Source: Bacillota bacterium | GTDB taxonomy: Bacteria > Bacillota > Dehalobacteriia > UBA4068 > UBA4997 | Length of the DNA: 62,904 bases | Reading direction: 5' to 3' | Assembly: GCA_021769035.1 (NCBI GenBank) | Contig: JAETTP010000006.1 | Span: 1 to 62,904 of the forward strand | Part shown: positions 26,264-35,024 of the stretch, piece after piece | Layout of the letters: every line of letters starts with the position of its first letter | How positions within the stretch are numbered: position 1 is the first letter of the stretch | Program-made: the position numbers and the translations under genes | The notes under the pieces: model-generated | The model's database searches: none | What the model saw: only the letters and a program-made list of their open reading frames with translations | Told to the model about the DNA's origin: nothing

Positions 26264-26831
26264 ACAGACGGCACTTTATGTTATATCCGGCCCTTCAGGC
26301 GTGGGCAAAGGCACGGTTTGTAAGGCCTTGTTAGCGGATTTGGGCGAGGGGCCAAACCGAAGCCTGACGCTTTCCATATCCGCAACCACGCGGCCGATGC
26401 GCCCCGGCGAGGTTGATGGTGTGAACTATCATTTCCTGAGCCAGGAGGAATTTTTGCGCCGGGTTGGCAATGGCGAATTTTTGGAATATGCCACGGTTTA
26501 CGGTAATTACTACGGCACCCTGCGCAGTGCGGTGCAGGATGAGTTGACGGCTGGCCGCAATGTTCTGCTGGAGATTGACACCGACGGCGCGCGGCAGATA
26601 AAGAAGCTGATGCCGGAGGCGGAACTGATTTTTTTGGCGCCGCCCTCGCCGGAGGAGCTGTTGCGTCGCTTGCAGGGCCGCAACACCGACAGTGCGGCTG
26701 AAATTGCCCGCCGTCAACAGTGCCTGGAGGCCGAATTGGCGCAGCAGGTATATTATGACTATGTTGTGGTTAATGATGTAGTTGAGGACACTGTGGCGCA
26801 AATTCGTCAGATTATGGCTAAAGGGCTGTAA
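26256..26831 (+). CDS. gmk: Guanylate kinase
   Basis: Phosphorylates GMP to GDP. 191 residues with P-loop [10 protein letters not shown] (about 11-20), the GMP-binding region [16 protein letters not shown] and [14 protein letters not shown], the [11 protein letters not shown] segment (the usual wording is DIDWQGAxQV) and a lid with [13 protein letters not shown]. Full length. Overlaps remA at its start and is followed by rpoZ after 19 nt. Confidence 0.96.
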   Translation: MSKQTALYVISGPSGVGKGTVCKALLADLGEGPNRSLTLSISATTRPMRPGEVDGVNYHFLSQEEFLRRVGNGEFLEYATVYGNYYGTLRSAVQDELTAGRNVLLEIDTDGARQIKKLMPEAELIFLAPPSPEELLRRLQGRNTDSAAEIARRQQCLEAELAQQVYYDYVVVNDVVEDTVAQIRQIMAKGL

Positions 26832-26850
26832 GAACACTAGGGAGGAAAAG

Positions 26851-27198
26851 ATGAACAAGCCTTATATTGACAGTATTATAACAAAAAGTGATTCCAAATA
26901 TCTTTTGATTGTGGCAGCTGCCAAGCGGGCGCGGCAGATTACGTTGCTGGAGCCTGAGCTGACGCGTTCCGGCAAGATTAATCCGGTTTCCGCGGCTTTG
27001 CATGAGATTAACGACGACGAATTAACCTGGGAGATTGGTCAGCCTGAAGCTGCGGAGGCTGAGGAACCGGCGGCCGCCAAGGCTGTCCTGCTTGCGGAGG
27101 AAGCGCCGGCGGAGATGACAGCGGAAAAGTCAGCGGAGGCTGGAGAAACATTGGAAGCGGCAGAGGAAGCCGCCGCCACGGAAAATGTGGTGGATTAA
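26851..27198 (+). CDS. rpoZ: RNA polymerase omega subunit with long acidic tail
   Basis: 115 residues from ATG 26851 (GGGAGGAAAAG upstream); an open frame from 26782 overlaps gmk. Residues 1-65 are the omega fold (SKYLLIVAAAKRARQI is the conserved helix; NPVSAALHEI follows). Omega usually ends near residue 65-75 in clostridia. Here some 45 further residues are Ala/Glu-rich (EAAEAEEPAAAKAV and similar), probably disordered. Position between gmk and coaBC is standard. Confidence 0.9.
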   Translation: MNKPYIDSIITKSDSKYLLIVAAAKRARQITLLEPELTRSGKINPVSAALHEINDDELTWEIGQPEAAEAEEPAAAKAVLLAEEAPAEMTAEKSAEAGETLEAAEEAAATENVVD

Positions 27199-27201
27199 GC
27201 A

Positions 27202-28428
27202 ATGGAAAAATTTGCAAACAAGAAAATTGTGCTGGCCGTCAGCGGCGGTATTGCGGCCTACAAAGCGGCGGACGTGGCCAGCTGGCTGACTAAAAACGGC
27301 GCGCAGGTGCATTGCGTTCTGACTAAAGCGGCGGCGGAATTTGTTTCGCCGTTGGTTTTGCAGTCCTTAACCGGCTATCCGGTGGTGCAGGATGAATTTG
27401 TCACAGGGCCGGGCTGGGGAATTGTGCATATCGAGCTGGCCGCGGGGGCGGATTTGCTGGCCGTGATACCGGCCACGGCTAATATTATTGCTAAAATTGC
27501 TGCCGGTATAGCCGATGACGCGCTGACCTCTACCGTGCTGGCGGCTACTTGCCCACTGTTTATGGCCCCGGCAATGAATACGCATATGTATGAAAACCCG
27601 GCCACCCAGCAGAATTTGCAGATTTTGCGCGGGCGCGGTTGGCAGATTATGCCGCCGGATAATGGCCGTTTGGCTTGCGGCGCAGTGGGGCAGGGCAAGC
27701 TGCCGGCTGTGGAGGCGATTGAGCTGGAATTGGAGCAACTGCTTTTGGCGGCCACGGCGGAGCCTGGCCGCCGGGATTTGGCCGGCAAAAGGGTGCTGGT
27801 GACGGCCGGCCCCACCACGGAGCCTATCGACCCGGTGCGCTATATCAGCAACCGTAGCAGCGGCAAAATGGGTTACGCCGTGGCTACCCGGGCGGCGGAG
27901 CGCGGGGCCGAGGTGCTGCTGGTGAGCGGGCCGACTGCTTTGCAGCCGCCGGACGGGGTGCGTTTTGTGCAGGTGGAAAGCGCCTGCCAAATGCGCGAAG
28001 CGGTGCTGGCGGAATATGCTGCCTGCGATGTGGTGATTATGGCCGCTGCTGTGGCTGATTATCGGGTGGCGGAGCCGGCAGACCACAAGATTAAAAAGAC
28101 CGGCGATAATCAGGAAATGACGTTGCGCCTGTTGCGCAATCCGGATATTTTGCAGGAATTAGGCGAAGCCAAGCAGCAGCAGTTCTTGGTTGGCTTTGCT
28201 GCGGAAACGCACAATCTGGAGGAGTACGCCAAGGGCAAGCTGGCTGCTAAACACGCTGATTTGCTGGTGGCCAACGATGTCAGCCGGGCGGACGCCGGTT
28301 TTGATGTGGATACCAACCAAATTATTATTTTTGCTGCAGACGGTGGCAGACAGACTTATCCCTTGACAACCAAGCTGGCGGCCGCTGATTATATTCTGGA
28401 TGCGGTTGCGGCCAGGATAAATATTTAA
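27202..28428 (+). CDS. coaBC: Bifunctional CoaBC (PPC synthetase/decarboxylase)
   Basis: Makes 4'-phosphopantetheine precursor from 4'-phosphopantothenate and cysteine. 408 residues. The N-terminal flavin-dependent CoaC domain has VSGGIAAYKA, the catalytic His in WGIVHIEL and PAMNTHMYENPA. The C-terminal CoaB domain has TAGPTTEPIDPVR, ISNRSSGKMGYA, AAAVADYR and KIKK. Begins 3 nt after the rpoZ stop. Full length. Confidence 0.96.
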   Translation: MEKFANKKIVLAVSGGIAAYKAADVASWLTKNGAQVHCVLTKAAAEFVSPLVLQSLTGYPVVQDEFVTGPGWGIVHIELAAGADLLAVIPATANIIAKIAAGIADDALTSTVLAATCPLFMAPAMNTHMYENPATQQNLQILRGRGWQIMPPDNGRLACGAVGQGKLPAVEAIELELEQLLLAATAEPGRRDLAGKRVLVTAGPTTEPIDPVRYISNRSSGKMGYAVATRAAERGAEVLLVSGPTALQPPDGVRFVQVESACQMREAVLAEYAACDVVIMAAAVADYRVAEPADHKIKKTGDNQEMTLRLLRNPDILQELGEAKQQQFLVGFAAETHNLEEYAKGKLAAKHADLLVANDVSRADAGFDVDTNQIIIFAADGGRQTYPLTTKLAAADYILDAVAARINI

Positions 28429-28465
28429 GCAGTAGTTTTTGCTGGATTATAAAATATGAGGAGGT

Positions 28466-29596
28466 ATGAAAAAAATGAATAGAATTTTTACTTCTGAATC
28501 GGTGACGGAGGGACATCCCGATAAGATTGCCGACACCATATCAGACGCGATTTTGGATTCTGCCCTGGAGCAAGACCCTAACTCTCGCGTGGCCTGTGAA
28601 ACTTTTACCAACACAGGTATGGTTTTGGTGGGTGGTGAGATTACTACCAAGGGTTATATGGATATTCCCAAAATTGCCCGTGACGCAATCCGGGAAATCG
28701 GCTACACCGGTTCCAGTATGGGCTTTGACGCTGATACCTGCGCTATTTTGACCAATATTGACGAGCAAAGCACAGATATTGCAATGGGCGTGGACGTTGG
28801 CGGTGCCGGCGACCAGGGCCTGATGTTTGGCTACGCCTGCCGGGAAACGCCGGAGCTGATGCCAATGCCGATTATGCTGGCCCACAAGCTGGTGCAGGAG
28901 CTGACCAGAATGCGCAAGGATGGCGATTTGCCGTGGCTGCGGCCGGACGGTAAATCCCAGGTGACGGTGGAATATGATGAAAACGGAAAACCCTGCCATA
29001 TCCCGGCGGTGGTGGTTTCCGCCCAGCATGACCCGGTGATTGAGATTGAGGAGCTGCGCCGGGATTTGCGGGATAAGCTGATTAAGAAGATTTTGCCGGC
29101 GGAAATGCTTTCCGAGCAGACGGTTTACCATATCAATCCCACCGGCCGTTTTGTTATCGGCGGCCCACAGGGCGATAGCGGCCTGACCGGGCGTAAAATT
29201 ATCGTGGATACATACGGCGGCATGGCGCGCCATGGCGGCGGCTGCTTCTCCGGCAAGGACTGCACCAAGGTTGACCGCTCGGCGGCTTATATGGCACGCT
29301 ACATTGCTAAAAACTGTGTGGCGGCCGGTTTGGCCGATCGGCTGGAAATTCAGCTGGCCTATGCCATTGGCGTAGCGGAGCCGGTTTCGGTGATGGTGGA
29401 CACCTTTGGCACCAGCAAAATGAGCGAAAATGAGATTGTCGCCAAAATCCGGGCTAACTTCGATATGACCCCGGCTGGGATCATCAACACCTTTGGTTTG
29501 CGCCGGCCTATCTTCAAGCAGACTGCGGCCTACGGCCATTTTGGCCGGCCGGAGCTGCCCTGGGAACAGCTGGATATGGTTGATAAGCTGGGTTAA
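28466..29596 (+). CDS. metK: S-adenosylmethionine synthetase
   Basis: Forms S-adenosylmethionine from methionine and ATP. 376 residues. [15 protein letters not shown] lies at the start, [13 protein letters not shown] in the middle (the family has GAGDQG), then [30 protein letters not shown] and a C-terminal [23 protein letters not shown] before ATG. The 37-nt gap to coaBC leaves no room for a SAM riboswitch, so control must come from further upstream or another level. Confidence 0.96.
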   Translation: MKKMNRIFTSESVTEGHPDKIADTISDAILDSALEQDPNSRVACETFTNTGMVLVGGEITTKGYMDIPKIARDAIREIGYTGSSMGFDADTCAILTNIDEQSTDIAMGVDVGGAGDQGLMFGYACRETPELMPMPIMLAHKLVQELTRMRKDGDLPWLRPDGKSQVTVEYDENGKPCHIPAVVVSAQHDPVIEIEELRRDLRDKLIKKILPAEMLSEQTVYHINPTGRFVIGGPQGDSGLTGRKIIVDTYGGMARHGGGCFSGKDCTKVDRSAAYMARYIAKNCVAAGLADRLEIQLAYAIGVAEPVSVMVDTFGTSKMSENEIVAKIRANFDMTPAGIINTFGLRRPIFKQTAAYGHFGRPELPWEQLDMVDKLG

Positions 29597-29627
29597 ATCT
29601 GCCTACCAATTTAATTGTTTACTAAAC

Positions 29628-29667
29628 GCAGGACTGCTGCCTCGATTTTTGGGGGCGGCAGTCCTGC
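29628..29667 (+). terminator. Intrinsic terminator after metK
   Basis: GCAGGACTGCTGCC pairs with GGCGGCAGTCCTGC over 14 bp (one G-T wobble) around a 12-nt loop, followed by TGTTGTCTGTTTT. It ends the yicC-to-metK transcript. Confidence 0.85.
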
Positions 29668-29710
29668 TGTTGTCTGTTTTGGCATATATTAGCTAAAAGG
29701 AGGGTGGAAA

Positions 29711-30859
29711 ATGAATATTTATGTTGTACAGGCGGGCGACAGCGTGTCAAGCATTGCCGCGGCTTTTGGTTTATCGCCGGAGGAGATAATTTATCTTAAT
29801 CAAGTGGCCGAGCCTTATGGTTTGGCGTTGGGTCAGGCTTTGCTGCTGCCGACCGGCGGCGGCGAGGGGGCGATTTTTGAACGGCCGTTTTTCAGCTTTG
29901 GTTATGCTTATCCTTTTATTGACGAGTCAGTGTTGCAGGAAAGCCTGCCGTATCTTTCCGGTTTGGCGGTGTTTTCCTATGGCTTCAGCGCGGAGGGGGA
30001 GCTGGTGCCGCCGCAGCTGCCGGACGAACCCTTGGTGGCGGCGGCTTTGGCGGCTGGTAGCCGGCCGATTTTGACGCTGACCCCGTTTGGCCCAGACGGT
30101 AACTTCAACAATTATCTGGTTTCGGCGGCGTTGAATGATGCTGCGGCTCGGCAGCGTCTTTTGGCCGAGTTGCTGGCCACTGCGCAGGCCAAGGGCTATT
30201 TGGGCGTGGACGTGGATTTTGAATATATTTTGCCGGAGGATAGGCAGGCTTTTTCCGCCTTTGTGCAGGAGCTGGCCAATTTGCTGCACATCCAAGGCCT
30301 GACGCTTTCCGTGGCGTTGGCACCTAAAACCTATGCCGAACAGCCGGGCCTGCTTTATGAGGGGCAGGATTACGCTGCTTTGGGCGCGGCCGCGGATTAC
30401 GTGCTGCTGATGACCTACGAATGGGGTTACACCTACAGCGAGCCTATGCCGATTGCACCGCTGAATTGGGTGCGTCGGGTTTTGGAGTATGCCGTGCAAG
30501 AAATCCCGCCTGATAAAATCACTTTGGGGATTCCCAACTACGCCTACGATTGGACGCTGCCCTATGTTAGGGGGGAAAGCCGGGCGCGCACGTTGGGCGT
30601 TGTGGATGCCATGCAGCAGGCGATTGACGTTGGGGTGGAAATTCTGTTTGATGAGGTGGCCCAAACGCCGTACTATAATTACGTGCAGGACGGTCAGGAG
30701 CATCAGGTTTGGTTTGAGGACGTGCGCAGCCTGGCCGCCCGTTTTCAGCTTATCAACGAATTTGGCCTGCTCGGCGGTGGCTGGTGGCAGCTGATGCGGC
30801 TTTTCCGGGCCGGCTGGCGGCTGCTTATCGGTTCTTTTTATATTACGAAAAATTTGTGA
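29711..30859 (+). CDS. LysM and GH18 domain protein (SleL/YaaH-like)
   Basis: 382 residues. One LysM peptidoglycan-binding repeat (residues 1-47, IYVVQAGDSVSSIAAAFG) is followed by a glycoside hydrolase 18 barrel with the catalytic D-x-D-x-E (GVDVDFEYI) and the later LMTYEWGYTYSEP strand. In spore formers this arrangement is typical of the N-acetylglucosaminidases that degrade cortex fragments on germination. There is no signal peptide, also as in YaaH. The usual second LysM is missing. RBS AAAGGAGGG before ATG. The C-terminal hydrophobic end is unusual. Confidence 0.85.
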   Translation: MNIYVVQAGDSVSSIAAAFGLSPEEIIYLNQVAEPYGLALGQALLLPTGGGEGAIFERPFFSFGYAYPFIDESVLQESLPYLSGLAVFSYGFSAEGELVPPQLPDEPLVAAALAAGSRPILTLTPFGPDGNFNNYLVSAALNDAAARQRLLAELLATAQAKGYLGVDVDFEYILPEDRQAFSAFVQELANLLHIQGLTLSVALAPKTYAEQPGLLYEGQDYAALGAAADYVLLMTYEWGYTYSEPMPIAPLNWVRRVLEYAVQEIPPDKITLGIPNYAYDWTLPYVRGESRARTLGVVDAMQQAIDVGVEILFDEVAQTPYYNYVQDGQEHQVWFEDVRSLAARFQLINEFGLLGGGWWQLMRLFRAGWRLLIGSFYITKNL

Positions 30860-30879
30860 AAAAAATTGCCAAAAACCTA

Positions 30880-30908
30880 TTGACAAGCGCCCGGAGTGGT
30901 GTTAGAAT
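30880..30908 (+). promoter_or_regulatory. Strong promoter for the GntR-ABC operon
   Basis: TTGACA (30880-30885), 17 nt, TAGAAT (30903-30908). It lies about 480 nt before the GntR start, so the transcript has a very long leader containing the G/T-rich repeats. Confidence 0.65.
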
Positions 30909-31081
30909 ATAAGCGTACTAAGTGTGTCAAGTGAATTAATACAGTTAAATGTATTGATACGGTTGAGTTTGTGTGAGCTTTGGAGGTTAATGCTGTGTAT
31001 ATCGCTTTTTTGGCCTGTATAGTGCTCTGGTGGGAGCAGTTGCCATAGAAGCTTTAGTGTGAGCTTTTGGGTGATGTGTAT

Positions 31082-31330
31082 GGTTGCGCGGGCTTTTGTG
31101 TAGTGTGTGAGTTTTTCTGTGCTGTGTATGGTTGATGTGGGCTTTTTGTGTAGTGTGTGGTTTTTTTTGTGAAGTGTGTGGTTGATGTGGGCTTTTTGTG
31201 TAGTGTGTGAGCTTTTTTGTGTAGTGTATTGGGTTTTGTGTGCTATGTGTAGCTTGGGTGAGCTTTTGTCTATGATGTGTGTAGATTGTGTGAGTTTTTT
31301 TGTGTTAGTGTGGAGGTGTAAGTTTTGTGC
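31082..31330 (+). repeat. About 50-bp G/T-rich tandem repeats in the GntR leader
   Basis: The stretch is almost free of C on the + strand. Units starting at about 31082, 31130 and 31180 each begin GGTTG, continue through GGGCTTTT(T)GTGTAGTGTGTG and end in TGTGTAGTGTAT-like sequence. The period is 48-50 bp, and more degenerate copies run to about 31330. The 31130 and 31180 units share their first 29 bases. It is transcribed from the promoter at 30880. No protein frame on either strand looks real: the frames are low-complexity. Confidence 0.75.
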
Positions 31331-31386
31331 AGTTGACAGTGTATCGTGGTGTGAGCAATACGCAAAGAGAGGAGGCGCCAAACGTG

Positions 31387-31797
31387 ATGATTACGATTGA
31401 TTACAAGGACCGGCGTCCGCTTTATCAGCAGCTGATGGAAAAAATCGAGGATTTGGCTTTGAACGGCTTAATTAAGGCCGACGAGCAACTACCCTCGGTG
31501 CGCAGCCTGGCGGTGGAGCTGGCCATCAATCCCAACACCATTCAACGCGCTTATGGTGAGTTGGAAAAAAAGGGCATTGTCTATTCCGTGCCCGGCCGCG
31601 GCAGTTTTTTGGCGGCCAGTCAGGAGGCTTTGCTTTCACAATCACGGGAGGTTATCCTGCGGGAGCTGGCTCAGCTGATTGAACGAGCCAAAGGCTGCGG
31701 CCTGAGCCGGGAGGCTTTTTTGGCTGAGGCGGCCAAATTTTATAATGAAGGGAATGATCAGAGTGATAGTGACTCAAAATATCAGCAAACGCTTTAA
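31387..31797 (+). CDS. GntR-family regulator (YtrA-like)
   Basis: 136 residues from ATG 31387 (GTG 31384 adjacent), with GAGAGGAGG about 10 nt upstream. Winged HTH of the GntR type, PLYQQLMEKIEDLALNG then QLPSVRSLAVELAINPNTIQRAYGELEKKG, and a short C-terminal dimerisation helix. Short GntR proteins of the YtrA subfamily repress the ABC operon they head. The ATPase gene follows with overlapping ends, so autoregulation of this operon is the likely role. Confidence 0.88.
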   Translation: MITIDYKDRRPLYQQLMEKIEDLALNGLIKADEQLPSVRSLAVELAINPNTIQRAYGELEKKGIVYSVPGRGSFLAASQEALLSQSREVILRELAQLIERAKGCGLSREAFLAEAAKFYNEGNDQSDSDSKYQQTL

Positions 31798-32659
31798 TGA
31801 TGTGCAAGCCCTGAATGAAATCAGCCTGCATATCAACAAGGGCGCGGTGTTTGGGCTGGTGGGCACCAACGGCGCCGGCAAAAGCACTTTTTTGCGGCTG
31901 TTGGCCGGCATATACCGCCCTGATACCGGGGAAATTTTGATTGACGAGCAGCCGGTTTGGGAGAACGCCCAACTGAAAAGCCGCCTGTTTTATATTTCCG
32001 ACGAGCAATATTTTTTTGCCAACGCCACGCCGCAGGAGGTTGCCCACTATTACAACGGCCTTTATCCCAATTTTGATTTGTCGCGCTTTGCGGAGCTGAT
32101 GCAGGGCTTTGAGCTGACGGCCACCCGTAAAATCAGCACTTTCAGCAAGGGCATGAAAAAGCAGCTTTCCGTTATTTTGGGCTTGTGTTCCGGGGTGGAT
32201 TACATTTTCTGTGATGAAACTTTCGACGGTCTGGATCCTGTGATGCGCCACGCGGTGAAAAGCCTTTTTGCCGCTGATGTGGCGGACAGAGGGCTGACCC
32301 CAATTATTGCTTCCCACAACCTGCGGGAGCTGGAGGATATTTGCGACCACGTGGGCCTGCTGCACCGCGGCGGCGTGCTGCTGGAAAAGGATTTGGACGA
32401 TATGAAGCTGGGCGCGGGCAAGGTGCAGTGTGTGCTGCCGGAGGGCGTGGAGCCGGCCAGCCTGGGCTTAAACATTGTGATAGATGAGCAGCGCGGCCAG
32501 CTGCACACCCTGATTGCCAGGGGCTCCCAGGAGGAGATTATGGCCAAAGTGGCGGCGGCCAACCCTGTGTTTATGGAATTTTTGCCGCTGACGCTGGAGG
32601 AATTCTTTATTATGGAAACGGAGGTGGCGGGATATGACCTCAAAAAACTCTTCATCTAA
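31763..32659 (+). CDS. ABC transporter ATP-binding protein (YtrB-like)
   Basis: About 298 residues. The start is uncertain: AAGGGA at 31748-31753 favours GTG 31763, but ATG 31754 and ATG 31745 are in frame. Walker A is GTNGAGKST; the signature is degenerate (STFSKGMKKQL instead of LSGGQ); Walker B is YIFCDETFDGLDP; the switch His lies in IIASHNLREL. Overlaps the regulator before it and the permease after it by 26 nt, so all three are co-translated. Export or peptide-antibiotic sensing is typical of this family. Confidence 0.9.
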   Translation: MIVTQNISKRFNDVQALNEISLHINKGAVFGLVGTNGAGKSTFLRLLAGIYRPDTGEILIDEQPVWENAQLKSRLFYISDEQYFFANATPQEVAHYYNGLYPNFDLSRFAELMQGFELTATRKISTFSKGMKKQLSVILGLCSGVDYIFCDETFDGLDPVMRHAVKSLFAADVADRGLTPIIASHNLRELEDICDHVGLLHRGGVLLEKDLDDMKLGAGKVQCVLPEGVEPASLGLNIVIDEQRGQLHTLIARGSQEEIMAKVAAANPVFMEFLPLTLEEFFIMETEVAGYDLKKLFI

Positions 32660-34961
32660 CAGTTCGGCCCAGCCAGCCAACCGGCAGATTAGCCTTTGGC
32701 AGCTGACCCGTAAAATTGTCAAGCGGCACATCTGGCTGCCGGTTTTGGCCCTGCTGGGCTTTGTGCTGGCCTTTCCGGTGGCCACGGCCTTGGTTATCAA
32801 CAACTTTATGGCCTATAGCGAGGATTGGCAGCGGGTGAAGCTCTGGTGTGGCGACTTGCTGATTATGTGGCAGGGCTTTTCCGCCTGCATAATTGTGGTT
32901 GGGGCGCTGCTTTCCGCTTTTGTGCTGTTCCGTTATCTGCACGTGCGCAAGCAGGTGGATTTTTATCACAGCCTGCCGGTGCGGCGGGAGCAGTTCTTTT
33001 TCAGCAATCTGATGGCCGGCCTGCTGGTGTTTTTGGCGCCGTATCTGGTGGCAACCCTGCTGAATTTGCTGGTGCTGGCAGTCAGCGGCTGGCTCTCTTA
33101 TTTGAATGTGGGGCAGTATTTTACCTATATCCTGTTCAACGTGCTGGTTTATCTGCTGTTTTTTGGCTGCGGCAGTCTGGCTATGCAGCTTTCCGGCACT
33201 ATGCCTTCGGCTATCAAGGTGCTGCTACTGACCTTTGGCCTGGCTCCGCTGCTTTCCGGTATGTTTGAGTTGCTGGGCGCTTGCTTTTTCGATACCTGGG
33301 TTTCTTTCTTCTCGCCGGCTTCGGTGGTGCTGCTGAAAGCCTCGGTGCTTGAGCGTTACGTTTGGGTAAGCGCATTGGCCAGTTCTCCTCATCCTTTTGC
33401 CTGGCAGGATTGGCTGGCCGCGCTGCTGCTCACCGCCGGCACGCTGGGCGTCAGCCTGTGGCTGTATCAACGCCGCCGCTCCGAGGCGGCCGGCAGCACT
33501 CTGGCCTTTGCCTGGCAAAAACCCTTTTATAAGTATCCGTTGGTGGTTTGCGGCGGCCTAATGTTGGGCGTGTTCTTCTTCCTGATGGGCGACCGTAGCC
33601 CGCTCTGGATGTACTTTGGCGCAGTGTTGGGCACGATGTTTATGGCCCTGCTACTGGAAATTTTCATCAGGAGCGATTTTAAGGCCGTCAAGCAAGGTTG
33701 GAAAGCGGCCCTGGCAACCTCGGTTGCGGTGTGCGTGCTGCTTTCGGTCTATGCCTTTGATTTAACTGGCTTTGATAACAAAATGCCGGACGGCGACCGG
33801 GTGCAGACGGTTTATGTCAGCAGCAACAGCTTGAACAGTGTGTTTGGCGATTCCTATTATAATGATTATTATCTTGACGACCAAGATTTCTTTGAAACTT
33901 ACTGGACGTTTAGCACGGCTAAGTTTTTAGAGCGCACCGATATGCTGCAATTCAGCGAGCCGGAAAATGTGGCGGCGGTGCTACGGATGGTTGATAAAGC
34001 GCAAAACACCAGCCCTGAATTTGACTATGACAGTTATGATTGGGACGTTCCGGTGATGACGGATAACATGCTGGTGATATGCAAGATGAACAACGGTTCT
34101 GTATCCGCCCGGCGTTACTGGACTTACAACGTGCTGGACGAGGCGCACCAGCAGGCCTTTGAGCAGCTGGTGGGCAGCCAGGAGTGGCGCGAACAGTTGA
34201 CGGTGAACAATATCCCTTTGGATAAACTGGTGGTGACCTCTCTGGAAAGCTACGCGCTGGGCCAGACGGAAAGCCTTTACTTGCAGGACCGGCCCAATGA
34301 TGATTTGGCCAGGCAGTTGGTGCTGGCAATACAGGCGGATTACGCCAAGCTGAGCGCGGACGAAATTTTATACAGCGCGCCGCTGGGCAGCGTGGAAATC
34401 AGCACTTATGAAAGCCGCGAATATATACCGGAGGAACATTGGTATAACTATACCGGTATGCGCCGCTATGATGTTATGATTTTCCCTCAGATGACGGAAA
34501 CGATTGCCCTGCTAAATGAGCGTTTTGACAATATTATGCAGCCTAACTTTGATTTGACCAATATTATCGAGGTTAGCGAATATCGTCAGGTTTCAATGCG
34601 GGAGGTGCAGCTGGCGGAAGCCGCGGCGGAGGCATACGAGGAGGAAGACCCGGCTAAGACAATGCCGACGCCGGTGGTGGAAACTACCGAGGGCGATAGT
34701 TCTGCGGTGGCTGTTTACAGGCCGGAAACTGACGCGGCCGCTATTGAGCGGATTTTGCAAAACAGCGTGCGGGAACGGGCCATTTGGAATTGCGGCTTCT
34801 GGACCCCGCGCATGTTCGATACTTACTATGTGGTAACATATTACGACAACGGCGAATATGATAAAGATGTGACTTATGACGAACGCCGCGACGTGCTGAC
34901 CTCAACCTTGTATCCCCGGCCGGACAAGGCAATGTGGAACCGTTTGATTTACGGCAAATAA
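32634..34961 (+). CDS. Large ABC transporter permease
   Basis: 775 residues. The N-terminal half (about 30-400) has around nine transmembrane helices, including FYHSLPVRREQFFFSNL, a motif common in bacitracin/lantibiotic-type ABC-2 permeases. The C-terminal half (about 400-775) is a hydrophilic, acidic, Tyr-rich domain with no transmembrane segment and presumably faces outward, resembling the DUF6449-type extension found with YtrA/YtrB partners. The substrate is unknown. Last gene of the operon, closed by the terminator at 34977. Confidence 0.82.
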   Translation: MTSKNSSSNSSAQPANRQISLWQLTRKIVKRHIWLPVLALLGFVLAFPVATALVINNFMAYSEDWQRVKLWCGDLLIMWQGFSACIIVVGALLSAFVLFRYLHVRKQVDFYHSLPVRREQFFFSNLMAGLLVFLAPYLVATLLNLLVLAVSGWLSYLNVGQYFTYILFNVLVYLLFFGCGSLAMQLSGTMPSAIKVLLLTFGLAPLLSGMFELLGACFFDTWVSFFSPASVVLLKASVLERYVWVSALASSPHPFAWQDWLAALLLTAGTLGVSLWLYQRRRSEAAGSTLAFAWQKPFYKYPLVVCGGLMLGVFFFLMGDRSPLWMYFGAVLGTMFMALLLEIFIRSDFKAVKQGWKAALATSVAVCVLLSVYAFDLTGFDNKMPDGDRVQTVYVSSNSLNSVFGDSYYNDYYLDDQDFFETYWTFSTAKFLERTDMLQFSEPENVAAVLRMVDKAQNTSPEFDYDSYDWDVPVMTDNMLVICKMNNGSVSARRYWTYNVLDEAHQQAFEQLVGSQEWREQLTVNNIPLDKLVVTSLESYALGQTESLYLQDRPNDDLARQLVLAIQADYAKLSADEILYSAPLGSVEISTYESREYIPEEHWYNYTGMRRYDVMIFPQMTETIALLNERFDNIMQPNFDLTNIIEVSEYRQVSMREVQLAEAAAEAYEEEDPAKTMPTPVVETTEGDSSAVAVYRPETDAAAIERILQNSVRERAIWNCGFWTPRMFDTYYVVTYYDNGEYDKDVTYDERRDVLTSTLYPRPDKAMWNRLIYGK

Positions 34962-34976
34962 CTGAATAGATACAGT

Positions 34977-35005
34977 AAGAGGGCCTGCCGGCGGCAGGCC
35001 CTCTT
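34977..35005. terminator. Bidirectional intrinsic terminator
   Basis: AAGAGGGCCTGCC and GGCAGGCCCTCTT form a perfect 13-bp stem with a 3-nt loop between the convergent permease and bioA genes. Confidence 0.85.
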
Positions 35006-35024
35006 AATTTGCGTAAGTTTAATG

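Noticed and set aside
28429-28465. SAM riboswitch upstream of metK
   Set aside because: Only 37 nt separate coaBC and metK; no aptamer fits.
31082-31330. CRISPR array in the G/T-rich region
   Set aside because: The units are tandem and spacer-free, degenerate, and there are no cas genes.
30902-31381. Leftward 159-codon His/Thr/Lys-rich frame over the G/T-rich repeats
   Set aside because: Low-complexity translation of the C-poor repeats; no RBS, no family, and antisense to the GntR leader.
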